DNA from: Paenibacillus thalictri
Lineage (GTDB): Bacteria; Bacillota; Bacilli; Paenibacillales; NBRC-103111
Assembly (NCBI RefSeq): GCF_004307995.1
Contig: NZ_SIRE01000014.1
Coordinates: 62,001 to 126,000, forward strand
DNA length: 64,000 nucleotides
Direction: 5' to 3'
This document shows, piece by piece, positions 52,134 through 60,539 of the stretch. The notes beneath the pieces are model-generated. The model had not been told where the DNA came from. It did not search any database and saw only the letters and a program-made list of their open reading frames with translations. The stretch's first letter is position 1; each line of letters starts with the position of its first letter. The translations under genes and the position numbers were made by a program.

Positions 52134-52850
52134 ATGAAGCTTGCCGTCGTGACGGATTTTGACGGAACGCTGATGCACCAGGACGTCGGCGATTATTTAA
52201 TGGAGGAATTGGGCGTCACCGACTTGCCGGAAGTAAGGCAAATGAGCCGGCTTGTCCGTGAGAAGAAAATCGGATCGATGGAATGGATTAAAGTGGCTTA
52301 TGCCAAGCTTGACGGTCAGAAGCAAACGGTTGATCAGCTCCTTGGCCAGGTCCATCTGCGTTCGGGAGCCGAATCGTTTCTCGATTTTTGCCAAGACCGC
52401 GACATTCCGGTTACTATTTTAAGTGACGGTATGGAATACTATGTACATTCCATCGTAAATCAACTTCAATTAAACATACAAGACATTATCGTGAATCCGA
52501 TTCGTTACCGAGAGGACGGCAGTTATGAGCTAGGCTTGCAAAATGCCAACGAGGCTTGCCGCTGGTGCGGCTGCTGCAAATCCGAAGCGGTTCGCAAAAT
52601 CAAGTCCGACGACTACCGGATCATTTATATAGGTGACGGCAGCAGCGATTATTTTGGCTCCAGCTTTGCCGATTGGATCTTCGCCAGGGGAAGTCTGGCG
52701 CATTATTTGGAGCAGGATGGAACGCCTTTTTATCCATTTGAGACATTTCACGATATTATGGCAGTGCTTGCGCCGGAGATTGAAAGCTTCGAACAAGGAA
52801 TAGCCGACCGGAAAAGCGATAAAGCCCATCCGTTCTGCCGGTTCTCCTGA
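52134..52850 (+). CDS. MtnX-like HAD-IB phosphatase
   Basis: 238 residues from the ATG at 52134, about 11 bases after AAAAGGAG; a GTG at 52122 overlaps that site. HAD motif I is DFDGTL with the nucleophile Asp, motif II is ILSDGM, and motif III/IV lies in YIGDGSSDYFGS. A cysteine-rich segment (CRWCGCCKSEAVRKI) is usual for the MtnX subgroup. MtnX removes phosphate from 2-hydroxy-3-keto-5-methylthiopentenyl-1-phosphate in methionine salvage, but no other salvage gene is nearby, so the substrate remains open. Single gene with its own terminator. Confidence 0.85.
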   Translation: MKLAVVTDFDGTLMHQDVGDYLMEELGVTDLPEVRQMSRLVREKKIGSMEWIKVAYAKLDGQKQTVDQLLGQVHLRSGAESFLDFCQDRDIPVTILSDGMEYYVHSIVNQLQLNIQDIIVNPIRYREDGSYELGLQNANEACRWCGCCKSEAVRKIKSDDYRIIYIGDGSSDYFGSSFADWIFARGSLAHYLEQDGTPFYPFETFHDIMAVLAPEIESFEQGIADRKSDKAHPFCRFS

Positions 52851-52871
52851 ACAGTTCCACGAATAAAGAAG

Positions 52872-52902
52872 GAGGCCATGCGGCAATGCGTGGCCTCTTT
52901 TT
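52872..52902 (+). terminator. terminator between the phosphatase and sspI genes
   Basis: GAGGCCATGC pairs with GCGTGGCCTC (one G-T pair) around a short loop, followed by TTTTT. It lies between convergent genes. Confidence 0.88.
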
Positions 52903-52909
52903 GCACAGG

Positions 52910-53113
52910 TTAATTTACGTGGCTTTTTAATGTCGAAATCATTTCGGCGTGTAAGTTTTCCTGCGTATTTTTCCAAATGACTTCAAACAAAACACCTAAT
53001 CCGGGAAGCGCGCGTTCATCTCCGTCCACCGAATCTTCAATGATTTCCGCCAATTCCTCATCCGATTTACCTTGAACGCGTTGTACGATCGCTTGCCGCA
53101 AATTTATATTCAT
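52910..53113 (-). CDS. sspI: small acid-soluble spore protein SspI
   Basis: 67 residues, MNINLRQAIVQRVQGKSDEEL..., with the diagnostic core LPGLGVLFEVIWKN shared with Bacillus SspI (which I recall as about 71 residues). The ATG at 53113 has a GAGG site 9 bases upstream; a longer frame from 53182 is rejected because a SigG-type promoter lies within it. SspI is a minor spore-core protein made late in the forespore; it is not of the DNA-binding alpha/beta type. Monocistronic. Confidence 0.92.
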   Translation of the reverse strand: MNINLRQAIVQRVQGKSDEELAEIIEDSVDGDERALPGLGVLFEVIWKNTQENLHAEMISTLKSHVN

Positions 53114-53154
53114 AATGACTTTCCTCACTTCCCTTATCGTTTCGTTACTTACGT

Positions 53155-53184
53155 TAATATGCTCTTCTTTTGTGTCGTTCATGC
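53155..53184 (-). promoter_or_regulatory. SigG (forespore) promoter of sspI
   Basis: On the minus strand GCATG (53184-53180) and CATATTA (53161-53155) are separated by 18 bases, matching the SigG consensus GHATR and CATWHTA. Confidence 0.65.
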
Positions 53185-53215
53185 TACAAATTCGGCGGAT
53201 GCGGGATGGGGGCTT

Positions 53216-53246
53216 TTGAGAAAGTTGAGCGCCGTTATGGTATAAT
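53216..53246 (+). promoter_or_regulatory. extended -10 promoter of the ktrA-like gene
   Basis: A perfect TATAAT (53241-53246) is preceded by TGG, an extended -10; TTGAGA lies 19 bases upstream. No c-di-AMP riboswitch is seen in this short leader. Confidence 0.6.
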
Positions 53247-53292
53247 GTATTGAAAATGCACGCATACTTGGGCAGAAAGGCGGGAATGCAGC

Positions 53293-53958
53293 ATGGGTAT
53301 GAAAAAGCAGTTTGCCGTTATCGGCGTAGGGCGTTTCGGTTCAAGCGTGGCAGAAACGCTCAGCGGGCTCGGCAATGAAGTTTTGGCCATCGATCAAGAC
53401 GAAGAGAAAACGCAGGATATTGTCAACAAGGTCACTCATGTGGTACAAGCCGACTCCACGGACGAAGATGCGATGAGGGCGCTTGGGCTGCGGAATTTTG
53501 ACGTTGTTGTTGTGGCGATCGGGCAAGATATTCAGGCGAGCATACTGACCACGATTATTTTGAAAGAAATGGGCGTTCCTACCGTTATTGTAAAAGCCCA
53601 GACCGAACTTCACGGCAAGGTGCTCCGTAAAATCGGGGCGGATAAGGTAATTTTCCCGGAGCGGGACATGGGACAGCGGGTGGCGCATCATCTTGTTTCG
53701 CCGAACATCCTGGATTACATAGAACTGTCGGAAGATCACAGCATCATGGAATTAAGGGCCAGCAGGCAGATGATCGGACGCAATTTGCGGCAGCTGGATA
53801 TCAGAGCCAAACATGGATGTAATGTGATCGGGATCAAAACCGGGGAGAGCATGAACATAGCGCCAAGCCCTGAGGACGTCATTAAAGAAAACGATATTCT
53901 CGTTCTTGTAGGGCGGAATAAAGATTTGCAAAAATTTGAGCTTGATTATTCGGATTAA
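53293..53958 (+). CDS. potassium-uptake regulatory subunit, KtrA/TrkA type
   Basis: 221 residues. An RCK_N Rossmann domain with VIGVGRFGSSVAETL (GxGxxGxxxA, NAD/ATP binding) and the acidic IDQDEEK after beta-2, then an RCK_C domain from about residue 135 (LRASRQMIGRNLRQLDIRAKHGCNVIGI...). This is the KtrA/KtrC gating ring that controls the KtrB/KtrD channel; RCK_C of KtrA binds c-di-AMP in Bacillus and Staphylococcus. No KtrB partner is in the window, as with the orphan ktrC of B. subtilis. GGCGGGAATG lies before the ATG; 53299 is a possible alternative start. Confidence 0.93.
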   Translation: MGMKKQFAVIGVGRFGSSVAETLSGLGNEVLAIDQDEEKTQDIVNKVTHVVQADSTDEDAMRALGLRNFDVVVVAIGQDIQASILTTIILKEMGVPTVIVKAQTELHGKVLRKIGADKVIFPERDMGQRVAHHLVSPNILDYIELSEDHSIMELRASRQMIGRNLRQLDIRAKHGCNVIGIKTGESMNIAPSPEDVIKENDILVLVGRNKDLQKFELDYSD

Positions 53959-53991
53959 TATCGCAATTACAAGCTAGTCGGGAGTATTATA

Positions 53992-54780
53992 ATGGACAAA
54001 CTGATCGTTTCCGTGCAAAATACGCGGGTCAAGGAATGGGCGCAACTCCTCGATAAAAAAGGACGGGACAAGCAAAATAAATTTATTGTCGAAGGTGTTC
54101 ATCTTGTGCAGGAGGCGTTAACTTCGGGGGCAGTCGTGGAATCTGTCGTTTATTGCGCGGACAGGGCGATTTCCCGGGAAATCGAAAACCTTTTGTCATA
54201 TGACATCGAGAAAATCGGCGTTAGCGAAGAGGTTCTGGCGCGCTGTACGGATGCCAAAACGCCGCAAAATATTTTTGCCGTCGTACGCAAGCTGCATTGG
54301 AACACGGGCCACCTGAAAGGGATCGGCAACGATCTTGTCGTTGTGTTGGATGGCGTACGGGACCCGGGCAATGTAGGCACGATTATTCGCAGCGCGGATG
54401 CGGTGGGGGCCAGCGCCATCGTGTTGGGCAAGGGCACAGCCGATTTATATAATCCGAAAACCGTGCGTTCAACGATGGGTTCGATGTTTAAGCTGCCCAT
54501 TGTCGAGGGCGACCTGCAAGAATTGCTGCCGCAGGCAGCCAGCGGTGGTAAGCGTATCGCTGCGGCAAGCTTGCGCGAAAGCAAAAGCTTGTATGAATAT
54601 GACTTCCGCCAGCCTACTTGGCTGATCGTTGGCAACGAAGGGCAGGGCATCAATCCGCAGATTGAAGAGCTTGCTGCAGAGCGGATTTCCATTCCGATGC
54701 CTGGGGGAGCGGAGTCGCTGAATGTGGCGATGGCCACCACGGTATTATTGTTTGAGGCAATGAGGCAGAGGCGGGGCTAG
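53992..54780 (+). CDS. TrmH/SpoU-family RNA methyltransferase
   Basis: 262 residues. An N-terminal substrate-binding domain (KKGRDKQNKFIVEGVHLVQEAL) and a SPOUT knot domain with VVLDGVRDPGNVGTIIRSADAVGAS (motif 1), WLIVGNEGQGI (motif 2) and IPMPGGAESLNVAMATTVLLFE (motif 3), which form the SAM pocket. The family methylates the 2'-O of rRNA or tRNA; this subgroup resembles B. subtilis YsgA, commonly found near pheST, but the target is undetermined. GGGAG lies 6 bases before the ATG, 33 bases after the ktrA-like gene. Confidence 0.93.
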   Translation: MDKLIVSVQNTRVKEWAQLLDKKGRDKQNKFIVEGVHLVQEALTSGAVVESVVYCADRAISREIENLLSYDIEKIGVSEEVLARCTDAKTPQNIFAVVRKLHWNTGHLKGIGNDLVVVLDGVRDPGNVGTIIRSADAVGASAIVLGKGTADLYNPKTVRSTMGSMFKLPIVEGDLQELLPQAASGGKRIAAASLRESKSLYEYDFRQPTWLIVGNEGQGINPQIEELAAERISIPMPGGAESLNVAMATTVLLFEAMRQRRG

Positions 54781-54877
54781 CGGCCCGATGCTAATAAAGC
54801 TGTTTATCACCGTTTGGAACGTAGATTTGTCACAACTAAGATGTCCCGATGTGGCTCAAAGCCTTATAACATCGGAG

Positions 54878-54911
54878 AATGCGGCTGCCGACACCAATCG
54901 CCAGCCGCATT
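54878..54911. other. 10-bp inverted repeat between convergent genes
   Basis: AATGCGGCTG (54878-54887) pairs perfectly with CAGCCGCATT (54902-54911). Neither side has a strong T run, so termination is possible but unproven. Confidence 0.5.
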
Positions 54912-54943
54912 ACTCTAATAGGCAGACAGGCCGGGCGGATCAA

Positions 54944-55786
54944 TTATTTTTGCGCCTTATCCAAGTTAGACAGACGTTCATTAATTCTCCGTTTACGATA
55001 CAGCATTTTTCCTGTCTCAGCTACATCCTGTAAAGTTCCCCTATTAACTATGGCACCGAACACCAAACCTGCAATCGGCACCATCTGAAATAATTTTTTC
55101 CAACCGAAATTGTCTCGATAAGTTGCCACTACTTCCCGCCACCCTTGCAGTTCGGTAATCATCTGACGATTTCGGTCTTCTTCCGTAAAGTGACCGAGTT
55201 CTTCCAATATTGTACGTTTGCCAACAAAATCGGACGAAGCGAATTGCAGAGCTTTCACAACAAACAAGCGCTCCCGTTTCTCCTGGGGATCATAACCATA
55301 ACACAGGGCGATTTCCTGCAGCACTTTGAGAGAAATGCCGAGTAATGCAGGGATATCGATGACAAGAGTGAAAATTCCACCGAAGCCTGTGGCCGCTCCT
55401 TGCAATGTGGCGATCCTGGTACGGCTGCTCATAAGCGCATCGGCTGCTTGATCCATCACCGACAAAGGCAAATTGGCTACATGTTGCAGATCAAAGGGTT
55501 CATTGAGTTCACCGGGTGTCGGTTGTACTTTGAGAGCCTCGCACTCCAACTGTTCCAGTACCGAATGCTTGGAAATCAAATATTGCCCGCCGATTTGGAC
55601 AAAGCTTCCCAGCTCATCAAGGGCTAGCCCTATTTTTTCTTGTACCACTTTTGGTGTAATTTTATCTAGAAGTAAAAAAGGAAGCCGTCCAAGTTTCTCC
55701 CACCACCAGAGATCTTTTTGCTCCCGCTCCCATTGAGCTATTTTCCGCAGCTCCAATTCAAGTTTTTCCTTGGTCTCATTTGACAT
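54944..55786 (-). CDS. EcsC-family protein
   Basis: 280 residues. The EcsC domain is marked by WWEKLGRLPFLLLDKITPKVVQEKI at the front and GAATGFGGIFTLVIDIPALLGISLKVLQEIALCYGYD in the middle, with a hydrophobic C-terminal stretch (FQMVPIAGLVFGAIVNRGTL). EcsC is associated with the EcsAB transporter in Bacillus, but this is a stand-alone homologue of unknown role, probably at the membrane. The start is ATG with a weak site (GAACGTAC-like A/G-rich run is missing), so the N-terminus is less certain. Confidence 0.85.
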   Translation of the reverse strand: MSNETKEKLELELRKIAQWEREQKDLWWWEKLGRLPFLLLDKITPKVVQEKIGLALDELGSFVQIGGQYLISKHSVLEQLECEALKVQPTPGELNEPFDLQHVANLPLSVMDQAADALMSSRTRIATLQGAATGFGGIFTLVIDIPALLGISLKVLQEIALCYGYDPQEKRERLFVVKALQFASSDFVGKRTILEELGHFTEEDRNRQMITELQGWREVVATYRDNFGWKKLFQMVPIAGLVFGAIVNRGTLQDVAETGKMLYRKRRINERLSNLDKAQK

Positions 55787-55977
55787 GTATGATCGTCCTT
55801 AATTCATTCTCGTACATCAAATTTTTTAGATTGTTTGCGCATCCATAGTCCAGAGAACCAAAGCTGTCCCTTATCATATACGAAAATAAGAAAACAATGT
55901 TTCACAACGGCACCAACAGATGATGAAATACAATTATTTCTGGATAGACTGGGAACAGCTTTAAGCGATAGTAAATG

Positions 55978-56009
55978 AAAGAACCCTCCGGATATGGAGA
56001 GTTCTTTTT
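55978..56009. terminator. terminator after the enoyl-CoA hydratase gene
   Basis: GAACCCTCC (55981-55989) pairs with GGAGAGTTC (55996-56004) with one mismatch, flanked by TTTTT on the plus side and TTCTTT on the minus side. It lies about 70 bases beyond the hydratase stop. Confidence 0.6.
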
Positions 56010-56076
56010 GAGTAATCAATGTACAAGGAAAAATCCCCGCAAAAAAAGCGACGATCGCAACTTTTAACACCTCAAT

Positions 56077-56859
56077 TTAATTTCCTTTGAAAACAGGCTG
56101 CCTTTTTTCTTTAAAAGCGGCTACCCCTTCTTTATGGTCTTCGGTCTCCTTGATGATGGCATAATGGGAAGACATCAGATCCAGTGCCGGTTCCAGCTCC
56201 ATCGTTCTGGCGTAACGTACGGCTCTTTTGGTCATTCTTATCGCGATTTGCGGTCCTTCGGCAATTTGTGCCGCTAACTTCATCGTTTGTTCCATAAATT
56301 GTTCTTGCGGATACACGTGATTCACTAAGCCCAATTGCAAAGCTTCTTCCGAAGTAATAAATTTACCTGTCCACAGCAATTCAAGAGCTTTGGCTTCACC
56401 GATGATTTGCGGCAAGAAAAACGCCCCGCCGTCTCCAGGAACAAGTCCCACCTTAACGTAACCTTCACTTACCTTGGAATCGCTTACCATTGTGCGCATG
56501 TCGCACATCAACGCCATATCCAGACCCGCGCCTACTGCAGGCCCATTAATCGCAGCTATGACTGGTTTGTCGATTGCTTTTAAAGTAAGAGGTACGCGAT
56601 GAATATGTTCCCAAAGCTTATTTTTGTTATCAAGCGGGGTTTGAATCGGTCTCATTCCATCGACATCGCCGCCTGAGCAAAAAGCGCTCCCAGCGCCGGT
56701 GACAACAATAACATGCACTTGATCGTTATGTTGAGCATCTTGGAGCGCTTGGACCCACGCTGTGATCATTTCACGGTTAAATGCATTTTTTTTCTCAGGG
56801 CGATTCAACGTAATGATCTGAACATGGTTTTCTATACTTGTTAAAATAGGTGAGGCCAT
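56077..56859 (-). CDS. enoyl-CoA hydratase/isomerase (crotonase fold)
   Basis: 260 residues. The crotonase oxyanion-hole segments are present: SAFCSGGDVDGM and INGPAVGAGLDMALMCDMRTM. The catalytic acidic position follows in YVKVGLVPGDGG, and the C-terminus has FKEKRQPVFKGN. The second conserved glutamate of strict hydratases is at the GDGG position rather than E, so a broader activity (isomerase or other acyl-CoA lyase) is possible. The upstream AAGGAGAG site confirms the start. Single gene. It may degrade acyl-CoA but no beta-oxidation partners are near. Confidence 0.9.
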   Translation of the reverse strand: MASPILTSIENHVQIITLNRPEKKNAFNREMITAWVQALQDAQHNDQVHVIVVTGAGSAFCSGGDVDGMRPIQTPLDNKNKLWEHIHRVPLTLKAIDKPVIAAINGPAVGAGLDMALMCDMRTMVSDSKVSEGYVKVGLVPGDGGAFFLPQIIGEAKALELLWTGKFITSEEALQLGLVNHVYPQEQFMEQTMKLAAQIAEGPQIAIRMTKRAVRYARTMELEPALDLMSSHYAIIKETEDHKEGVAAFKEKRQPVFKGN

Positions 56860-57318
56860 CTGAGAATCTCTCCTTGTAATATGAGTTTAGTTCATGTCCG
56901 CATATTAACATTTACTTTACTACTTTGGAGTTGGATAGGGGAATTAGTATTATGCTGACTAATCGTTAACCAAAAGTTCACTTAGGGAATGGGTTAAACG
57001 TAAAAAGGCCGCTCCCTTATGGTCAATCCCCCATTTAGCGGACATTGAAAAGGCCCGATGCTCCAACCTACTTGTCAGCAGACAGGCAATCCGGATTTAT
57101 TCTTTCTGCTTATTATCTGGCGGGATGGCAGCTGTCCATCGAATAAACGAGTTCGGAGAGATTGGAGAAGCTCGGACGAGTTAATGAAAATTGCCGATAA
57201 CAAATGACGTTGTTGATACGTGGAACGTGACTGGACTGATCACCCACAACGATCAGTCCAGTTATGTTTTATGCGCTTACAACACTTTATGTTCTCAGAC
57301 TTATAAAAGCTTTAATCG
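56860..57318. other. intergenic region of about 460 bases
   Basis: Contains the short leader of the hydratase gene on the right-hand side of that gene, a nearly palindromic GATGGCAGCTGTCCATC (57124-57140) and the hairpin at 57230-57262. No gene, tRNA or riboswitch was recognised. Confidence 0.5.
57230..57262. terminator. 12-bp perfect hairpin downstream of the LysR gene
   Basis: ACTGGACTGATC (57230-57241) pairs perfectly with GATCAGTCCAGT (57251-57262) around a 9-base loop. TATGTTTT follows on the plus side. It lies 57 bases past the LysR stop on the other strand, so its direction is uncertain. Confidence 0.55.
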
Positions 57319-58185
57319 TCACTCTCTTCCTTGCGGATACAGGTCATGGACGACTTTAAGAAATTCCTTGACGATCTGCGAAGGCGATTCGCGATGGAGG
57401 ATGACTGCCATGGGCACGATATCGGTTTCGAGCGGGATGGTGATCAGAGGCTGCAAAGAATTGACGAAATAAGCTTTGGAGATGAAGACGCCATTGTTAT
57501 AGCAGATATTGATAATGTTCGTCAGGTCGTTGCCTGTGAAGGTCTCCAGCGTCAGGTCATGACAGCATTCGTTCAGCTGCGACGCAAGCTCGATGTTATT
57601 CTTCAGAATGCCGACGTGGTTGCCGGACAGCTCCTCCGGCCGGATCGTCTTGTTCCCGGCCAGCGGGTGGCTGGCCGCAACGAGGCATTTGTACGGCATA
57701 GGGAAGAGCTTCGTGTATTTAATTCCGGAGTTCTCAAGCTCAGGGTGGTAGATGGATTCGCCCACGTCTGCGCGGTTGTACAGGATATCCTCTACAAAGT
57801 GGTTGCTCGTCTGCAAGATCACCTGCTGCTTAATATAAGGGAATCTGCGCGAGAACTCGTTAAACGTGTTTTCGAGCAGCAGACGAGGCTGAAACGGGTT
57901 TAAGATGCGGATGGTCTGATTTTTAAAAGCGAGCTCTCTGCATCGCTGGGTGACCGAGTCCATCTCGCCGAGTATTTTCCTGGCTCCACGACAAAATTCT
58001 TCGCCGGCCGGGGTTAGCGTGATACCATGACGCGTGCGCTTGAGCAGGGAGAAGCCGACCTCATTCTCGAGGGAGTCAATCTGCTTCTTAAGCGCTTGCT
58101 TGGATATAAACAGGGCTTCCTCCGCCTTGCTGAAGCTGCCGCATTCCACTGCTTTGAGCAGTGTTCTAAGTTGCCGATCGTTCAT
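57319..58185 (-). CDS. LysR-family transcriptional regulator
   Basis: 288 residues. An N-terminal winged helix (RQLRTLLKAVECGSFSKAEEALFISKQALKKQIDSLENEVGFSLL, with the family's KRT...GITLTPAGEEF end) is followed by a periplasmic-binding-like effector domain. The start has only a GGTGATC site. It is divergent from the oligopeptide/PrpD operon, which is the classic arrangement for a LysR regulator and its target; duplicated LysR-type sites lie between them. The effector domain reads YNRADVGESIYHP, suggesting an anion-type ligand pocket, but the ligand is unknown. Confidence 0.93.
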   Translation of the reverse strand: MNDRQLRTLLKAVECGSFSKAEEALFISKQALKKQIDSLENEVGFSLLKRTRHGITLTPAGEEFCRGARKILGEMDSVTQRCRELAFKNQTIRILNPFQPRLLLENTFNEFSRRFPYIKQQVILQTSNHFVEDILYNRADVGESIYHPELENSGIKYTKLFPMPYKCLVAASHPLAGNKTIRPEELSGNHVGILKNNIELASQLNECCHDLTLETFTGNDLTNIINICYNNGVFISKAYFVNSLQPLITIPLETDIVPMAVILHRESPSQIVKEFLKVVHDLYPQGRE

Positions 58186-58207
58186 AGATCACCATTCCAA
58201 TTGTCAA

Positions 58208-58361
58208 CTTTTAGTTAACAACAAATTAGCATAAAGCTAATTCCACTGTCAAGTTCGAGGCGGTAAGATTACACAACGGATAGAAATGAAGCCTTTTTTG
58301 GTTGTAAACCTTTAGTTAACATTGTGTAAGCATAAAGCTAATTCCGCTGTTAAACCCGAGG
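58208..58361. repeat. duplicated 53-bp LysR-type operator region
   Basis: Copies at 58208-58260 and 58309-58361 (101-bp offset) share CTTTAGTTAACA and AGCATAAAGCTAATTCC. Copy 1 holds the perfect dyad TTAGC-ATAAA-GCTAA, a T-N11-A LysR box; copy 2 has TAAGC as a degenerate left arm. They lie directly upstream of the LysR gene. Confidence 0.75.
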
Positions 58362-58549
58362 GTATAAAGTAATGAATGAATAGAAACTTCTTGACTACTC
58401 CATTTTTGTTTTTCGCATAACGTCATTACTCCCTGACAATTCCTGGAACATTACACATTGCGATACCGATTATTTGCTCGCATGGTTACAATCTGCATAT
58501 TTTTTGTCGAAATTTGCAAAAAAATCCGTTTTTCTCATTCGAACCAAAA

Positions 58550-58563
58550 TGATAGCGCTGTCA
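58550..58563. promoter_or_regulatory. cre-like palindrome, distal operator
   Basis: TGATAGCGCTGTCA matches the CcpA cre consensus TGWNANCGNTNWCA at every fixed position. It lies 126 bp from a related site at 58676. Confidence 0.5.
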
Positions 58564-58675
58564 TATGACTGGCAAGAGCTCCCTAATATAGCAGCATACA
58601 AATGGAGAGGTCGAAGGAGATTGAAAGATCGGGATATTACGGTAAAGGAGGGGATATATTCATACGTGTTAAAAA

Positions 58676-58689
58676 TGACAGTGCTGTCA
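58676..58689. promoter_or_regulatory. second operator of the pair
   Basis: TGACAGTGCTGTCA has perfect TGACAG/CTGTCA arms and shares nine of ten arm bases plus the centre with the site at 58550; the 126-bp spacing is about 12 helical turns. Confidence 0.45.
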
Positions 58690-58870
58690 ACGGTGTGATA
58701 TGAGTTGCTGAGAACCACGGCTTGCAAATTAGGGGGGCAAAGGCAATTTCGGCAACATCAGAGGGGAGAGGAAGCGAGGCAATATCCCGTTGCTTGGAAT
58801 TCCGCAATTTCTGGTTAAACCGTTATTCCGTATCGTTGGAACTAGATTAGGTATAGGAGGAAAACAGGGA

Positions 58871-60454
58871 ATGAAAACTTTTCGATTTAAGGCTTTAGCT
58901 ATGATGGTCATTGCAAGTATGGCAGTAGTTGGGTGCAGTGAAACGACCAAACCTGCACCGGCGTCCACGGGGACACCTACAGGTTCTTCGACCTCGGCGC
59001 CGACGTCGGCTGCTTCTAAGGGTCCGCAAAAATTAGCCATTTTGGTTCCCAATTTGCCGCCCGTTTTCGGCAACTTTAAAGAGCCTAGCTTTCAGCCAGG
59101 CGTGACTCAGCATGTTTTTCCAGCTGTCGAGACGCTGGTGGGCATGACCAAGGAAGGACCTGCGCCGACGAAGCTGGCCACTAGCTGGGAGATTGCCCCG
59201 GACGGCAAGTCGATTACATTCAAACTCCGGCAAGGTGTCAAGTTCCATGATGGCAGCGATTTCAATGCGGATGCCGTCAAGTGGAATATTGAAACGATTA
59301 AGGATAAGAAAGATGAATTGAAGATTATCACTTCGATTGATGTGGTTGACCCCTATACGGTAAAGTTTAACCTTTCGGAATACAGTAACACCTTGCTGTA
59401 CCACCTTGCTTGGTATGATGGCTGCATCATTTCGGTTAAATCCTACAAGGGGCAGACTCCGGAGTATATCGCCAGTCACTTGATTGGTACAGGTCCTTAT
59501 CAGGTCGAAAGCTACACCAAGGACACGAAGGTCGTGTTCAAGAAATTCGCCGATTATTGGGATAAGGGCAAGCCGGCGCTGGACACGCTTGAACTCGACT
59601 TGGTTAAAGACGACAATACCGCGAAGAACGCGCTTTTAAGCGGTCAGGCTCAAGTATGGGATTATGTTCCGCCTAAGGAAGTAGAAAACTTCAAGAAACA
59701 GGGCTATGGCGTCAATGTCACCCCGGGGCTGATCAGAATAGGCTACCCGGATAGCGCCAATGCCGATTCTCCTTTCGCTAAAAAAGAAGTGCGCTACGCA
59801 ATAGAGTATGCTGTCGACAAGAAAGCAATAGCTGACGCTTTTGGCGGCGGCACATTTACGGTTCCGCAGGCGCCTGCCGCTCCGAACACTCACATTGGAG
59901 CTTCCGCCGTTACGGAAGGCCGCAGCTACAATCCGGCCAAAGCCAAAGAGCTGCTGGCACAAGCCGGCTACCCTCAAGGTTTCAAAACGAGTATTTTTAG
60001 CCAGGCCGCTACGAACCCGGAATTGCTGACTGCACTTCAAGGTTATTACAAAGCTGTGGGCATCGATGCTCAGATTCAAATTGTAGACGCTGCCAAAATG
60101 AGCTCGCTTCGAGTTGAGGGCTGGAAGAACGGCATTCTCATTCAAGGTCTGTCCACCTCCAACGCGAACTACATCCAGGCGCTGCAAACGGACGGTCCTA
60201 GCCCTTCGAAAGCGAAAAGTGCGCTTGTTACCCCAGAGTACTCAGCTCTGCTGAAGAAAGCTGCCCAAGCAACGACTCCGGCTGCTCAGAAAGAACTGAG
60301 CGAGCAGATGGTGAAGTTGACGTTTGATGAAGCTGTAATCAGCCCGATCACCGTTGAATCGCGCGTCGCTGTGTACGCCCCATCCGTTCAAAATCTTGAT
60401 TTGTCCGCCTTCTCGATCTGGTTCTGGAATCCGGGCAACATTACGTTGAAGTAG
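58871..60454 (+). CDS. oligopeptide-type ABC transporter substrate-binding lipoprotein
   Basis: 527 residues from the ATG at 58871, with AGGAGG 10 bases upstream; a longer in-frame start at 58790 has none. The N-terminus is a lipoprotein signal with lipobox AVVGC (Cys22) followed by a Pro/Thr/Ser-rich spacer. The rest is an SBP_bac_5 protein (TSWEIAPDGKSITFKLRQGVKFHDGSDFNADAVKWNI and LIGTGPYQVESYTK). It captures peptides or other small ligands outside the membrane for the permeases encoded downstream. The PrpD-type enzyme in the operon suggests a carboxylic-acid-like ligand rather than peptides (inferred). Confidence 0.93.
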   Translation: MKTFRFKALAMMVIASMAVVGCSETTKPAPASTGTPTGSSTSAPTSAASKGPQKLAILVPNLPPVFGNFKEPSFQPGVTQHVFPAVETLVGMTKEGPAPTKLATSWEIAPDGKSITFKLRQGVKFHDGSDFNADAVKWNIETIKDKKDELKIITSIDVVDPYTVKFNLSEYSNTLLYHLAWYDGCIISVKSYKGQTPEYIASHLIGTGPYQVESYTKDTKVVFKKFADYWDKGKPALDTLELDLVKDDNTAKNALLSGQAQVWDYVPPKEVENFKKQGYGVNVTPGLIRIGYPDSANADSPFAKKEVRYAIEYAVDKKAIADAFGGGTFTVPQAPAAPNTHIGASAVTEGRSYNPAKAKELLAQAGYPQGFKTSIFSQAATNPELLTALQGYYKAVGIDAQIQIVDAAKMSSLRVEGWKNGILIQGLSTSNANYIQALQTDGPSPSKAKSALVTPEYSALLKKAAQATTPAAQKELSEQMVKLTFDEAVISPITVESRVAVYAPSVQNLDLSAFSIWFWNPGNITLK

Positions 60455-60466
60455 TTTTAGTAAGCC

Positions 60467-60500
60467 GTTCTGGAGTCCCATCCGTTAGGGGCTCCGGAAC
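60467..60500 (+). other. intercistronic hairpin between binding-protein and permease genes
   Basis: GTTCTGGAGTCCC (60467-60479) pairs over 13 positions, two of them G-T, with GGGGCTCCGGAAC (60488-60500). Only ATTATTGTT follows, so partial termination or mRNA protection fits; such stems often raise binding-protein yield over permease yield. Confidence 0.65.
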
Positions 60501-60539
60501 ATTATTGTTAAAGTTAAACAGCTGATACAGGAGGCAGAC

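Noticed and set aside
55804..56070. 88-codon minus-strand frame after the enoyl-CoA hydratase gene
   Set aside because: Contains the likely hydratase terminator, has a GTG with only GAG upstream, and the product is not protein-like.
58470..58727. 85-codon minus-strand frame in the region before the transporter operon
   Set aside because: No ribosome-binding site, spans two candidate operators, and no recognisable domain.
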